A stretch of DNA of 34,798 bases from CAZMGV01 sp964565925 (GTDB lineage: Bacteria; JAGRBM01; JAHCIT01), in the NCBI GenBank assembly GCA_964565925.1, contig CAZMGV010000027.1, forward strand, positions 1 through 34,798, given 5' to 3'. Under the pieces are notes generated by a model that was not told where the DNA came from, did not search any database, and saw nothing but the letters and a program-made list of their open reading frames with translations. The position numbers were made by a program, and so were the translations under genes. Of this stretch, positions 1 through 6,920 are shown piece after piece (within the stretch, counting starts at the first letter, position 1; each line of letters starts with the position of its first letter).

Positions 1-21
1 TCAACATCCCACATGTCCACT

Positions 22-270
22 AGGTGGCCACTGTGGGCACCGGCGAGGACATACCAGACAACTCCCAAAACCGGCATTTCCTTGGCCACCATGCGGATAC
101 GCACGAGGCGACCTCGTCGGCAAAACTCCGGCCACCTCACTGGAAGGTTTGCGGCCACCAGCGAGGGATAACTCCACGTACGTGTCGGCGTACCTCGGCA
201 GGCGGGAGCGTGGCCGCCTCGGTGGTGAGTTTGAGGCCGCCTCGCTGGCCGCCACCCGGTCACCTCGGCG
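22..270. repeat. GC-rich noncoding region with phased GGCC-centred degenerate repeats
   Basis: I find no convincing gene in the first 370 bases. The stretch holds seven degenerate copies of a GGCC-centred motif (TGGCCA, CGGCCA or a close variant) starting at 25, 83, 129, 152, 211, 234 and 246. The spacings are 58, 46, 23, 59, 23 and 12, all close to multiples of 11.6. A 14-mer of the form GGCCrCCTCrCTGG occurs at 130-143 and again at 235-248. The region lies directly upstream of the XRE regulator at 371, so it could be an operator array, an iteron-like origin or a decayed repeat. It is too degenerate, and the units too short, for a CRISPR array. Confidence 0.4.
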
Positions 271-370
271 GTGCGGTCCGGAATTCCCGGCGTGTTCGAA
301 CAGCTTGTTCAGACATTTCCGCCCCTTTTCAGCCAGTAAACCCGTGCGCAGAACAGTGGGAGCGTGACGG

Positions 371-607
371 ATGATACTCGCAAAGAGTCTCAGACACCTC
401 CGGATCATGCTGGGCCTTCCGCAGAAGGCCGTGGCGATGGACGCCAACCTGCGCCGTCCGCTGCTCTCGCAGATCGAAACGGGCCGCGTCATGCCGTCAC
501 TCGATGAAGTCCGGCGGATAGCGAATGCGATGAAAGTGTCGGAAACCCAGATCCTCGAAACCCTGAGCCGCCAGGGCTCGCACCTCTGGCGAAAGGAAAA
601 GCCATGA
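371..607 (+). CDS. Small XRE-family helix-turn-helix regulator
   Basis: This 78-aa protein is almost entirely one Cro/C1-type helix-turn-helix domain. The pattern LxxLRxxxGLPQKAVAMD, then LLSQIETGRVMPSLDEVRRIANAM, is the classic helix 2-turn-helix 3 arrangement with the SQIE recognition helix and the P-S-L-D-E linker to helix 4. Such proteins are DNA-binding repressors in phages and integrative elements. The stop overlaps the next start (ATGA at 604-607), so it is translationally coupled to the 480-aa gene. The repeat region just upstream is a plausible binding target, but that is inference. The ribosome binding site is weak (GGAG about 8 bases before the ATG). Confidence 0.82.
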   Translation: MILAKSLRHLRIMLGLPQKAVAMDANLRRPLLSQIETGRVMPSLDEVRRIANAMKVSETQILETLSRQGSHLWRKEKP

Positions 608-2046
608 ATGATGAAAGTTACTTTGATCCGGAACCGGTGGCAGAGCCGCTTATTGAACAACCTCACACAGCAGTTAATTCGCCCGCGCAGCACCCCCGCC
701 CGACCGCGCCCACTCCGCCGAGAGCGGAGAAGCCGAAGCCTCCCGCACAGGAGCCATCTGGAAACGCCAGGCCGCTACCGGCGGAAGAGCAGCATGAGAT
801 CGCCCAGCTTCTGGAATCGTTAGGCGGCCCCACAGCCGGGCGGGTGAAGCTTTCGCTCCGTCGTCACGAGAAGGGCCGTGGCTGGCGCTCGCTTCCGCCC
901 CTCGAAATCGAACCGTGGCAGTTCACGGACGGCGGGTTCGATCTGGAAGAGACAGTCGGCCAGCAGTACGGCGACGGCCGGTTCGCCTGGATACTGCGAT
1001 ACCGGGGCCGGTTCCTCCGGCGCGGAGATCTCAATGTCGTTGGTTACGGCGAGGTCGATCTGGACGAGATCGAAACACCGGATGCTCCCGCGCCGGTCGA
1101 TCTGTCGGACGTCGTCAGCCGGCTCAAGACGGAAATCCTCGGCGAACTGAAGCCGCTCGTGCAGAACCGGGAGGGTGATAATACCCGGATGCTGCACGAG
1201 ACGATGCTCCGGCTGATCGAAACGAAGCTGAACCGGGAACCCGCCCAGGCTCCGAGACCGCAGGGGCCAGACCCGATTATCGCGTCATTAATAAGTGCCA
1301 TGAGCGCCCAGACGACCAGCTTCATGCAGCTCATGGCCCAGCAGGGCAGTGCCAAGACCGATGCCGGATCACTTCTCCGGGACAGCATGGGGGCCATGCG
1401 GGAACTGATCGAGACTACCCGTTCGATGGTGGTCCCCGTCCAGCAGCCGAATCCCGTCTATGAATACGAGCCGGAGGATGATGAGGAACCGGAAGCGGAG
1501 TCGCCCGTCATCCCGGCCACACCGCAGGCGTCGCTCACCGAATCTCTGATCTCCGACTTCGGGGAGATGTTCCGGGGAACCGCGAAGCGAATGATGGGAA
1601 CTGCGCTGGCAGCGAGTGAAGAGAAGGTAACGTCGAAACTCGGCGATGCTCCAGTGGTCGGGAATCCGGCAGAGCCAGCCGTAGCTCCCACACAACCGGC
1701 CACTCCCATAGCTCCGGCCGCATCGCCGTCCCAAGGGGCGACCATCACCGCCATCATCGACGCCGTGGACCAGTGCATCGCGCGGAAACTCCCGGCGGAA
1801 CGACTGGCGGCCGGCCTGATCGAAGATCTTCCCCGGCCGCTGATCGAGAACTTCGCCACGATCACGCCGCCGGTACTCGCCGAGATGGTGAAGCAGATGG
1901 GCCACCCGGAAGCCGCACTCCGTTTCCAGCGTCCCGAATATGTCGCTTTTCTGACCGAAGTGATCGCACTGCTCCGGCAGAAAATCGGCCTTCCGCCAGT
2001 CGCCGCTACTTCGGCCGGTCCGGCGCCTTCTCCCGCACAAACCTGA
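604..2046 (+). CDS. Proline-rich element protein of unknown function
   Basis: I do not recognise a family for this 480-aa protein. Residues 10-65 are a Pro/Ala/Glu-rich, probably disordered segment. Residues 66-170 look folded and contain an aromatic segment (QQYGDGRFAWILRYRGRFLR) reminiscent of small beta-rich domains in phage and plasmid proteins, which is only a loose resemblance. Residues about 175-290 are predicted helical. A second acidic, Pro-rich linker covers roughly 290-385, and a helical C-terminal domain follows (about 385-465). There are no cysteines of note, no signal peptide and no membrane segment. It starts inside the stop of the XRE gene (ATGA), so the two are co-expressed. 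The order regulator, multi-domain protein, small proteins, recombinase suggests an element-maintenance or structural role, but no function can be assigned. Confidence 0.75.
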   Translation: MNDESYFDPEPVAEPLIEQPHTAVNSPAQHPRPTAPTPPRAEKPKPPAQEPSGNARPLPAEEQHEIAQLLESLGGPTAGRVKLSLRRHEKGRGWRSLPPLEIEPWQFTDGGFDLEETVGQQYGDGRFAWILRYRGRFLRRGDLNVVGYGEVDLDEIETPDAPAPVDLSDVVSRLKTEILGELKPLVQNREGDNTRMLHETMLRLIETKLNREPAQAPRPQGPDPIIASLISAMSAQTTSFMQLMAQQGSAKTDAGSLLRDSMGAMRELIETTRSMVVPVQQPNPVYEYEPEDDEEPEAESPVIPATPQASLTESLISDFGEMFRGTAKRMMGTALAASEEKVTSKLGDAPVVGNPAEPAVAPTQPATPIAPAASPSQGATITAIIDAVDQCIARKLPAERLAAGLIEDLPRPLIENFATITPPVLAEMVKQMGHPEAALRFQRPEYVAFLTEVIALLRQKIGLPPVAATSAGPAPSPAQT

Positions 2047-2095
2047 TGTTCAACCGGAACCCGTGTCCCCCCAACCATCACAAGGAAACACCGCC

Positions 2096-2428
2096 ATGAA
2101 AGTACGCTGCCACATCGACATCCCGCACCCGGCCCTTGAGCCCCAGTTCACGAAGCTCATGCACGCCTTCGACCTCGAACCGGCCAGCCACCGGAATCCC
2201 GAACGCCCGAACCGGTTCTTCTATCAGGGAACCGTCGCGGCGGACCCCGGCGATCTGCATTTCAAGCTCGGAAACACCCTGAACGCCTTCGGCTACGGGG
2301 AGATCCACTCGACCATGTACCGCTGGGACTCCGACGATGACCTCTGGGAACCCACCACCCGCGACATCTACGACAAGATCACGCTGATGAGCATGGAGGA
2401 TGAACCGGGAAAGGAAACGGTTCACTGA
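2096..2428 (+). CDS. Hypothetical 110-aa element protein
   Basis: I chose the ATG at 2096 because an AAGGA ribosome binding site (2082-2086) stands nine bases before it; the frame can be extended to a GTG at 2063 but without a better signal. The product is a soluble, acidic protein beginning MKVRCHIDIP, with an alternating hydrophobic pattern suggesting a beta strand start, then FHFKLG-like and aromatic segments (about residues 55-85). No known family is apparent. It lies 49 bases after the 480-aa gene and ends just before a strong palindrome, so it is probably the last gene of the XRE transcription unit. Confidence 0.68.
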   Translation: MKVRCHIDIPHPALEPQFTKLMHAFDLEPASHRNPERPNRFFYQGTVAADPGDLHFKLGNTLNAFGYGEIHSTMYRWDSDDDLWEPTTRDIYDKITLMSMEDEPGKETVH

Positions 2429-2443
2429 GCGGCGCGATTGCAG

Positions 2444-2473
2444 ACGGCCCGGCTCCATATGGAGCCGGGCCGT
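2444..2473. terminator. Perfect 30-bp palindrome, possible terminator
   Basis: The two 15-base arms, ACGGCCCGGCTCCAT and its exact reverse complement, meet at 2458/2459 with no mismatch. As RNA this gives a stem of up to 13 pairs with a 4-base loop. It lies 15 bases after the stop of the 110-aa gene, the right place for a terminator, but only TTCGTCTC follows, not a U-run. It could instead be a protein-binding palindrome controlling the 73-aa gene that starts 28 bases further on. Confidence 0.5.
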
Positions 2474-2500
2474 TCGTCTCCCATTGAAAGTTATACATAC

Positions 2501-2722
2501 ATGAAGACTATCGTTCACGGTCCTCTCGCGGATGCACTCCGGCAGTCACACGGGCGCGAGATCACCGATGGTGAACTGGACGAAGCCAGGCGCCGTCTCG
2601 ACCAGATCCTTGAAGTGCTGTCGGCCATCGAGGAACGGCGGCGAGCCGGGGACGCGAAGTCTCTGGACTTGGCTGAGCCTCCGTCCGATAATGGCGGGTT
2701 AGGCAAGCGCACGTACCACTGA
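2501..2722 (+). CDS. Small helical hypothetical protein (73 aa)
   Basis: The start at 2501 lies after the 30-bp palindrome; an upstream in-frame start at 2438 would put the palindrome inside the coding region, so I rejected it. The product begins MKTIVHGPLADAL and its centre (about residues 20-50) is a charged amphipathic helix (DGELDEARRRLDQILEVLSAIEERRRAG). No family is recognised. It ends 20 bases before the recombinase and is likely co-transcribed with it, which would suit a recombination accessory factor or excision-related role, but this is a guess from position only. Its ribosome binding site is poor. Confidence 0.55.
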   Translation: MKTIVHGPLADALRQSHGREITDGELDEARRRLDQILEVLSAIEERRRAGDAKSLDLAEPPSDNGGLGKRTYH

Positions 2723-2742
2723 GACAAGAGGAGCTGCCGATC

Positions 2743-4929
2743 ATGAGTGAGAGACCCAAGGCATTCGGATTCGCCCGTGTCAGTTCCGACGAACAGGCAA
2801 GGGGCGGCATATCGCTCGGCCTTCAGGCAGAGGCGATCCGCACCTACTGTGAGCAGAAGGGCTATGAAGTCGTGCGCGTCGTCGAGGTGGCCGAGACGGC
2901 GAGCTTCTCCGACGAGCGGGTCGAATTTCAGGCGCTGCTCGCCGAATATGCCGCCCGTGACGACATCCAGCACCTTGTCTTTTACAAGGTGGACCGCTCG
3001 AACCGGAATATCTGGGATCATGCCAAGCTGGCCGATCTCGTCATCCGGCGGCGCAAGAGCCTTCACGCGGCACTGGATCACTTCCACCTGCACCCGGACG
3101 CTCCGCCGTCCGAGTGGGACCGGTTCGATATGATGGCGCTATTCGCCCGGAGCGAAACCCGGCACCTCTCTAGCCGGGTGCGGTCCTGCCTCAAGCAGCA
3201 GGTCAGCATGGGCCTTTATTCCCACAAAGCCCCTCCGGGTTACCGGAAGGTGTCTCGCGGTGGTATCGAGATCGATCCGGTGCAGGGGCCGCTAGTACGG
3301 CAGTGGCTGGAACTGGCCGCCTCCGGCGGCTGGTCCATCGACATGCTGACGGAAAAGGCCAGAGAACTCGGCATCACCTATCAGGGAAAACCGGTTCTCC
3401 GGTCCAGCATCCATCGCTGGATGGGTAATCCGATTTTTGCCGGCCCGTTCTATTTCAACGGTCAGCTCGTCACTAACTACCAGCATACGCCGCTGATCTC
3501 CTGGGATACCCACAAGAAGATCGCCGGGCGGATCACCCGGTACGACCGGACCAAGAAGAAAGTCCGCACGAAGGAATTCCCGCTCGCCGGAGTGTTCAAA
3601 TGCGGTTACTGCGAACGATCCGTCACCTTCTTCACCGCCAAGAAGCGGTACACCTATGGCGTCTGCACCGGCTGCCGCCGTCAGGGGTTCAGCCCGAAGA
3701 ATGTCACCGAAGAAGAGCTGTTCGGTCAGCTCAAGAGCATCGTCACGAAAACTGCTCTTTCTCCCGAAGCCGCCAACTGGCTGAAAGCCCGCGTCGAAGA
3801 ACTCCGCGCCGACGAGGAAGGTCTCAGAAAGGCTAGGATCGAAGCACTTGAGGAAAGGCTCCAGCATCTCAAGCAGAGGCTATCCCGAGCGTTTGAGGCA
3901 CTTTCCGACGGTTCGGTGGACGACGAGACCTACAAGAGCCAGACGGCCCAGTGGCGGACCGAGAAGGAAACACTGGAAATTCAGATCCGGGAACTACAGC
4001 AGAGCGGAAACCGGGCGAAGCTGGACCGCCTTCAAGAATCGCTTGAACTCGCCGAAACTCTGGAAACCGCTTGGGATTCAGCCCAGCCGCTGGAAAAGGC
4101 CAAGCTCGCCAGATCCGTCTGCTTGAACCTGACCGTCTCAAGCGGAACCGTCGGATATTCCTTGGCGTTTCCGTTCAACGTGCTGGCTGATAACGGGGGA
4201 GAAGAAAGTTGGTGCGGATGGTGGGACTTGAACCCACACGCCGTTAAGCGCCACCCCCTCAAGATGGTGTGTCTGCCAATTCCACCACATCCGCATTGGA
4301 CAGCGCCTGGGCCGTCCGAGGAACTCTCTTATAGCCGCTCGCCCTCCCCATTCAAGGGGACGCGCGGAAAACCTTACTTCTTGGCCGGGGCCTCTGCCGG
4401 AGCCGCCACGGGAGCCTTCTCGGCCGGTTTGTCAGCCGCTTTTTCCGCAGCAGCCGGAGCCGATGCAGGAGCCGCAGCGGCGTCAGCCGGTTTGGCAGCG
4501 CCCTCGGCAGGAGCCTCCGGAGCTGTGCCGTCGGCGGCCTTGCCATCGGCAGGAATCAGCGGCTTCTCGGCCGCCTTCTTCTGGACCTCGGCCGCCTTCG
4601 CGGCGTCATCGCCCGAGATCACCGAGCCGGTCGCACCCTTGAAGAAGTACGACAGTGCAAACGAGATGAAGAAGAACACGACGGCAAATCCGGCCGTCAG
4701 CTTGCGCTTGAACGACTCGCCGCCGCCGGCGCCCATGAGCGACGACGAACCGCCGCCGCCGAAGGCCGAACCCATGTCGGCCGAACCCGGCTGGATCAGC
4801 ACGAGCACGATGAGGGAGAGTGCGACGAACCAGTGGACGATCGTCAGGAAGGTTTCCATAGAAGTTTCACCATCATTCCGGCGGGTTGCGCCGGATCTTA
4901 TTCCAGGGGAGTTTCACGAAGCGGCATGA
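2743..4929 (+). CDS. Large serine recombinase (site-specific integrase), 3' end reads into tRNA-Leu
   Basis: This is the integrase of the element. Residues 8-150 form a resolvase-type catalytic domain with FARVSSDEQ, Ser14 being the expected nucleophile, and KVDRSNRN with the conserved arginines. A recombinase domain follows at about 175-270 (APPGYRK to the NPIFAG block). A zinc ribbon with CGYC and CTGC lies near 287-312, and a long charged coiled coil at about 345-430. An AGAGGAG ribosome binding site (2727-2733) fixes the start. About 489 residues precede the tRNA; a length near 450-550 is normal for this family. From 4210 the frame reads through the antisense of tRNA-Leu (the telltale CGWWDLNP stretch) and then antisense through all of secG to a stop at 4929. 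The last roughly 240 codons are therefore junction-derived and probably not functional protein. Confidence 0.9.
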   Translation: MSERPKAFGFARVSSDEQARGGISLGLQAEAIRTYCEQKGYEVVRVVEVAETASFSDERVEFQALLAEYAARDDIQHLVFYKVDRSNRNIWDHAKLADLVIRRRKSLHAALDHFHLHPDAPPSEWDRFDMMALFARSETRHLSSRVRSCLKQQVSMGLYSHKAPPGYRKVSRGGIEIDPVQGPLVRQWLELAASGGWSIDMLTEKARELGITYQGKPVLRSSIHRWMGNPIFAGPFYFNGQLVTNYQHTPLISWDTHKKIAGRITRYDRTKKKVRTKEFPLAGVFKCGYCERSVTFFTAKKRYTYGVCTGCRRQGFSPKNVTEEELFGQLKSIVTKTALSPEAANWLKARVEELRADEEGLRKARIEALEERLQHLKQRLSRAFEALSDGSVDDETYKSQTAQWRTEKETLEIQIRELQQSGNRAKLDRLQESLELAETLETAWDSAQPLEKAKLARSVCLNLTVSSGTVGYSLAFPFNVLADNGGEESWCGWWDLNPHAVKRHPLKMVCLPIPPHPHWTAPGPSEELSYSRSPSPFKGTRGKPYFLAGASAGAATGAFSAGLSAAFSAAAGADAGAAAASAGLAAPSAGASGAVPSAALPSAGISGFSAAFFWTSAAFAASSPEITEPVAPLKKYDSANEMKKNTTANPAVSLRLNDSPPPAPMSDDEPPPPKAEPMSAEPGWISTSTMRESATNQWTIVRKVSIEVSPSFRRVAPDLIPGEFHEAA
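4210..4294 (-). tRNA. tRNA-Leu (anticodon GAG)
   Basis: Read on the minus strand, the 85-base gene folds as a class II tRNA. The acceptor stem is GCGGATG paired with CATCCGC. It has a D arm with GGAATTGGCAGAC, an anticodon stem CCATC/GGTGG around loop TTGAGGG (anticodon GAG, at 4258-4260) and a long variable arm of the leucine type. The T arm is GTGGG-TTCAAGT-CCCAC, and the gene encodes a terminal ACCA. Its 3' end faces the serine recombinase, making it the probable integration target. The gene is intact, as expected when the element restores the tRNA 3' end on integration. Confidence 0.95.
4328..4355 (-). promoter_or_regulatory. Probable sigma70 promoter of tRNA-Leu
   Basis: On the minus strand a -35 box TTGAAT (4350-4355) and a -10 box TATAAG (4328-4333, five of six consensus bases) are separated by 16 bases. 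The predicted start near 4321 leaves a leader of about 27 bases before the mature tRNA 5' end. The promoter sits between the secG stop and the tRNA, so the tRNA need not depend on readthrough from secG. Confidence 0.55.
4374..4859 (-). CDS. secG: Protein-export membrane protein SecG with Ala/Pro/Lys-rich tail
   Basis: SecG is the small accessory subunit of the SecYEG translocon in the inner membrane. The N-terminus shows the family layout: a first membrane segment (about residues 2-22) and the cytosolic LIQPGSADMGSAFGGGGSS loop. A second membrane segment follows at about 52-73, ending near FFKG. Typical SecG proteins are 75-120 residues; this one has 161 because of a low-complexity tail (about residues 83-161) made of Ala, Pro, Lys, Glu and Asp, probably cytoplasmic or periplasmic disorder. 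It is the third gene after gap and tpiA, 99 bases from the tpiA stop. The recombinase frame on the other strand overlaps it completely. Confidence 0.93.
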   Translation of the reverse strand: METFLTIVHWFVALSLIVLVLIQPGSADMGSAFGGGGSSSLMGAGGGESFKRKLTAGFAVVFFFISFALSYFFKGATGSVISGDDAAKAAEVQKKAAEKPLIPADGKAADGTAPEAPAEGAAKPADAAAAPASAPAAAEKAADKPAEKAPVAAPAEAPAKK

Positions 4930-4958
4930 GGCCGGCCCGCCACCCAAGGGCGCTCACC

Positions 4959-5702
4959 CTAGCCGCAAGAGAGGATTTGAGTAAAGTCCTTTGCGCTCAA
5001 GGATGCGCCGCCTACCAGGCATCCGTTAACAGTCCGAATTCCCAGTAATTCCGATATGTTATCTGGATTCACGCTGCCGCCGTAGAGAATCGGCAGTTTG
5101 TCCAGGGCCGCGCCGTAGCCCGTGGTCAGCTGTTTGCGGATATGTTCGTGCGCTTCCGACACCTGGACGGGGGTGGCGGTCACGCCGGTCCCGATCGCCC
5201 AGACCGGTTCGTAGGCGATCAGGCACTTCGCGATTTCGGGAGTATGGAGCTCGAGAAACGACCCGCGGATCTGCTCGTCCAGCACCGTGGTCGTGAGCCC
5301 CGCCTTCCGCTCCGTCAGCGTTTCGCCGATACAGACGAGCGGCGTGAGCCCCGCCGACAGCGCCGCCCGGATCTTGGCGTTCACCATCGGGTTCTTTTCC
5401 TTGAGGATATGACGGCGTTCAGAGTGGCCGAGAATCACGAACGACGCCCCGGCGTCCTTGAGCTGCGACGGCGCCACTTCGCCGGTCAGCGCTCCCACGT
5501 CCCGGTCCGCGCAGTCCTGCCCGCCGACCAGCCATTTCGTCCCGGCGAGAATCTTAGCCACTTCAGCCAGATGCAGCGCACCCGGGGCGACGCCGGCAGT
5601 CACGCCCGCCGGAATGGCGGCGCCGCGCAGTCCGCGCGCCAGATCCGCCGCGCCGGACGCGGTCAGGTTCATCTTCCAGTTGCCGATAATGTAACGGGCC
5701 AC
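4959..5702 (-). CDS. tpiA: Triosephosphate isomerase
   Basis: This enzyme interconverts dihydroxyacetone phosphate and glyceraldehyde 3-phosphate in the cytosol (glycolysis and gluconeogenesis). All catalytic residues are in place: NWKMN with Asn8 and Lys10, His93 in GHSERR, and Glu165 in the AYEPVWAIGTG block that leads into the flexible loop. The phosphate-binding GGSVN (208-212) and GGASL (231-235) are also present. At 247 residues it has the usual length. The start is a GTG at 5702 with an AGAGGT ribosome binding site close upstream. It lies 32 bases after the gap stop, so the two are one operon; the pgk gene often found between them in other bacteria is missing here. Confidence 0.96.
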   Translation of the reverse strand: MARYIIGNWKMNLTASGAADLARGLRGAAIPAGVTAGVAPGALHLAEVAKILAGTKWLVGGQDCADRDVGALTGEVAPSQLKDAGASFVILGHSERRHILKEKNPMVNAKIRAALSAGLTPLVCIGETLTERKAGLTTTVLDEQIRGSFLELHTPEIAKCLIAYEPVWAIGTGVTATPVQVSEAHEHIRKQLTTGYGAALDKLPILYGGSVNPDNISELLGIRTVNGCLVGGASLSAKDFTQILSCG

Positions 5703-5734
5703 TCAGACCTCTTCCGGCCCCGGAACCGGAGGCC

Positions 5735-6745
5735 TCAGATACGGCTGCCGATATACCGGCCCAGATCGAGCATCCGGGACGAATAGCCGCACTCGTTATC
5801 GTACCATCCTACCACTTTTATGAGGCCGTCTTCGAGTGTCTGCGTAAGTTTCGAGTCGAAAATGCACGAGGCCTGATCGCCGGTAAAATCCACCGACACA
5901 AGCGCCCGGTCTTCATATTCGAGTACGCCCGAGAGATAGGTCTCGGAGGCCTTCTTCATGGCCGCGTTGATGGCGTCCCGGCCGGTCTTCTTCGAGACGT
6001 GGACCGTAAGATCGGTGAGCGACACGTCCGGCGTCGGCACCCGAACGGCATAGCCCGACAGGCGGCTCTTCAGATGCGGGAGCACCAGCCCCACCGCCTT
6101 GGCGGCGCCCGTGGAGGTCGGGATCATGCTCAGGTTGGCGTTGCGCGCCCGCCGGATATCGGTCTTGTGCGGGGCGTCGTGAATGTTCTGGTCGTTCGTA
6201 TAGGAGTGCACCGTCACCATCAGCCCGCTGATGATGTCGAACTCCCGGTCCAGCACCATCGCCATCGGCGCGAGACAGTTGGTCGTACACGAGGCGTTCG
6301 AGACGATCAGGTCCGTTTTCGGATCGAACGTCTCGTGGTTGACCTTGTAGGCGAACGTCTTGATATCGTCCGATTTCGGCGGCGCCGACAGGATGACCCG
6401 CTTCGCCCCCGCGTCCAGGTGCTTTTTCGCCTGCTCGGTTTTCAGCAGCCGGCCGGTGCACTCGAACACCACGTCGACGCCGAGCTCCTTCCACGGAAGC
6501 TTTTCCGGTTCCGGAATCGACGTATAGCGGATGCGCTTCTGGCCGATGACGAGGTCGCTGCCCTCGATCTTCACCGGCCATTCAAGACGGCGGTGCACGC
6601 TGTCGAACTCGAGCAGGTGCGCCATCTGGTCGATGGGGGCCAGGTCGTTCACGGCGACGATTTCGAGTCCGGCCGGATTCTCCAGCCACAGCCGCGTCGA
6701 AACGCGGCCGATCCTGCCAAAACCGTTAACTGCCACCCTGGTCAT
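5735..6745 (-). CDS. gap: Glyceraldehyde-3-phosphate dehydrogenase, type I
   Basis: It oxidises glyceraldehyde 3-phosphate to 1,3-bisphosphoglycerate with NAD(P) and phosphate. I start it at the ATG at 6745, which gives MTRVAVNGFGRIGR, the standard Rossmann beginning; the frame extends 25 codons further upstream, but those residues do not belong to the family. Asp34 in VNDL is typical of NAD-preferring enzymes. The catalytic Cys153 lies in SNASCTTNCLAP, His180 in VHSYTNDQ, and the C-terminal WYDNECGYSSR block is intact. It has 336 aa, normal for the family. It heads the gap-tpiA-secG operon; a possible promoter and palindrome lie upstream (6804-6850). Confidence 0.96.
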   Translation of the reverse strand: MTRVAVNGFGRIGRVSTRLWLENPAGLEIVAVNDLAPIDQMAHLLEFDSVHRRLEWPVKIEGSDLVIGQKRIRYTSIPEPEKLPWKELGVDVVFECTGRLLKTEQAKKHLDAGAKRVILSAPPKSDDIKTFAYKVNHETFDPKTDLIVSNASCTTNCLAPMAMVLDREFDIISGLMVTVHSYTNDQNIHDAPHKTDIRRARNANLSMIPTSTGAAKAVGLVLPHLKSRLSGYAVRVPTPDVSLTDLTVHVSKKTGRDAINAAMKKASETYLSGVLEYEDRALVSVDFTGDQASCIFDSKLTQTLEDGLIKVVGWYDNECGYSSRMLDLGRYIGSRI

Positions 6746-6803
6746 ATGGGGAAAAACCACCCTGCGCGAACGCGCCCCTGGTATCCGCCACATACTGGCG
6801 ATA

Positions 6804-6850
6804 CCGGTAATACCGGCCATTCATCTATCCGCCGTGCCCGTTTGGGTCAA
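6804..6850 (-). promoter_or_regulatory. Putative gap promoter with palindrome at the start site
   Basis: On the minus strand a -35-like TTGACC (6845-6850) and a weaker -10-like TAGATG (6822-6827) are 17 bases apart. A 13-base palindrome CCGGTA-A-TACCGG (read on the plus strand, 6804-6816) falls where transcription would start, about 58 bases before the gap ATG. A repressor bound there could block initiation. The -10 match is poor, so this is tentative. Confidence 0.33.
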
Positions 6851-6920
6851 TGACGCGGGACAGGCCCTGCGGGTGCAGAACTGATGAAACCGTCACGGAA
6901 CAGAACCGGCCGCCAGACAG

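Larger units (their letters stand above)
1..4209. mobile_element. Right part of an element integrated at tRNA-Leu(GAG)
   Basis: The region consists of an XRE regulator, several proteins of unknown function and a large serine recombinase whose 3' end abuts the 3' end of an intact tRNA-Leu gene. A recombinase gene lying next to the 3' end of a tRNA is the usual layout of an integrated phage or integrative element. The recombinase frame has no stop before the tRNA and reads into it, which fits a junction lying inside tRNA sequence. I saw no second copy of the tRNA 3' end at 1-370, so the other attachment site should be left of the window. No phage structural, conjugation or replication genes are visible in this part, so the kind of element is not known. 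Confidence 0.55.

Noticed and set aside
22..270. Possible CRISPR array at the left end
   Set aside because: The repeated units are degenerate, only 6-14 bases long, and no constant-length spacers exist; no cas genes are present.
24..374. 116-codon forward frame over the left repeat region
   Set aside because: The product is a translation of the GGCC repeats (LRPPHW and LRPPRW copies) with no family pattern and no ribosome binding site.
1..693. Long reverse-strand frame of 230 codons at the left edge
   Set aside because: It overlaps the well supported XRE gene and the start of the 480-aa gene, and its Arg/Ser/Cys-rich product shows no domain pattern; it is a shadow of GC-rich DNA and of the repeats.
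4210..4929. Recombinase residues beyond about 489 as a genuine domain
   Set aside because: They are antisense translation of tRNA-Leu and of secG, ending in Ala/Gly/Ser-rich low complexity typical of the complementary frame.
5735..6820. gap starting at 6820
   Set aside because: The 25 extra N-terminal residues do not belong to the family, and the ATG at 6745 gives the standard GAPDH N-terminus.
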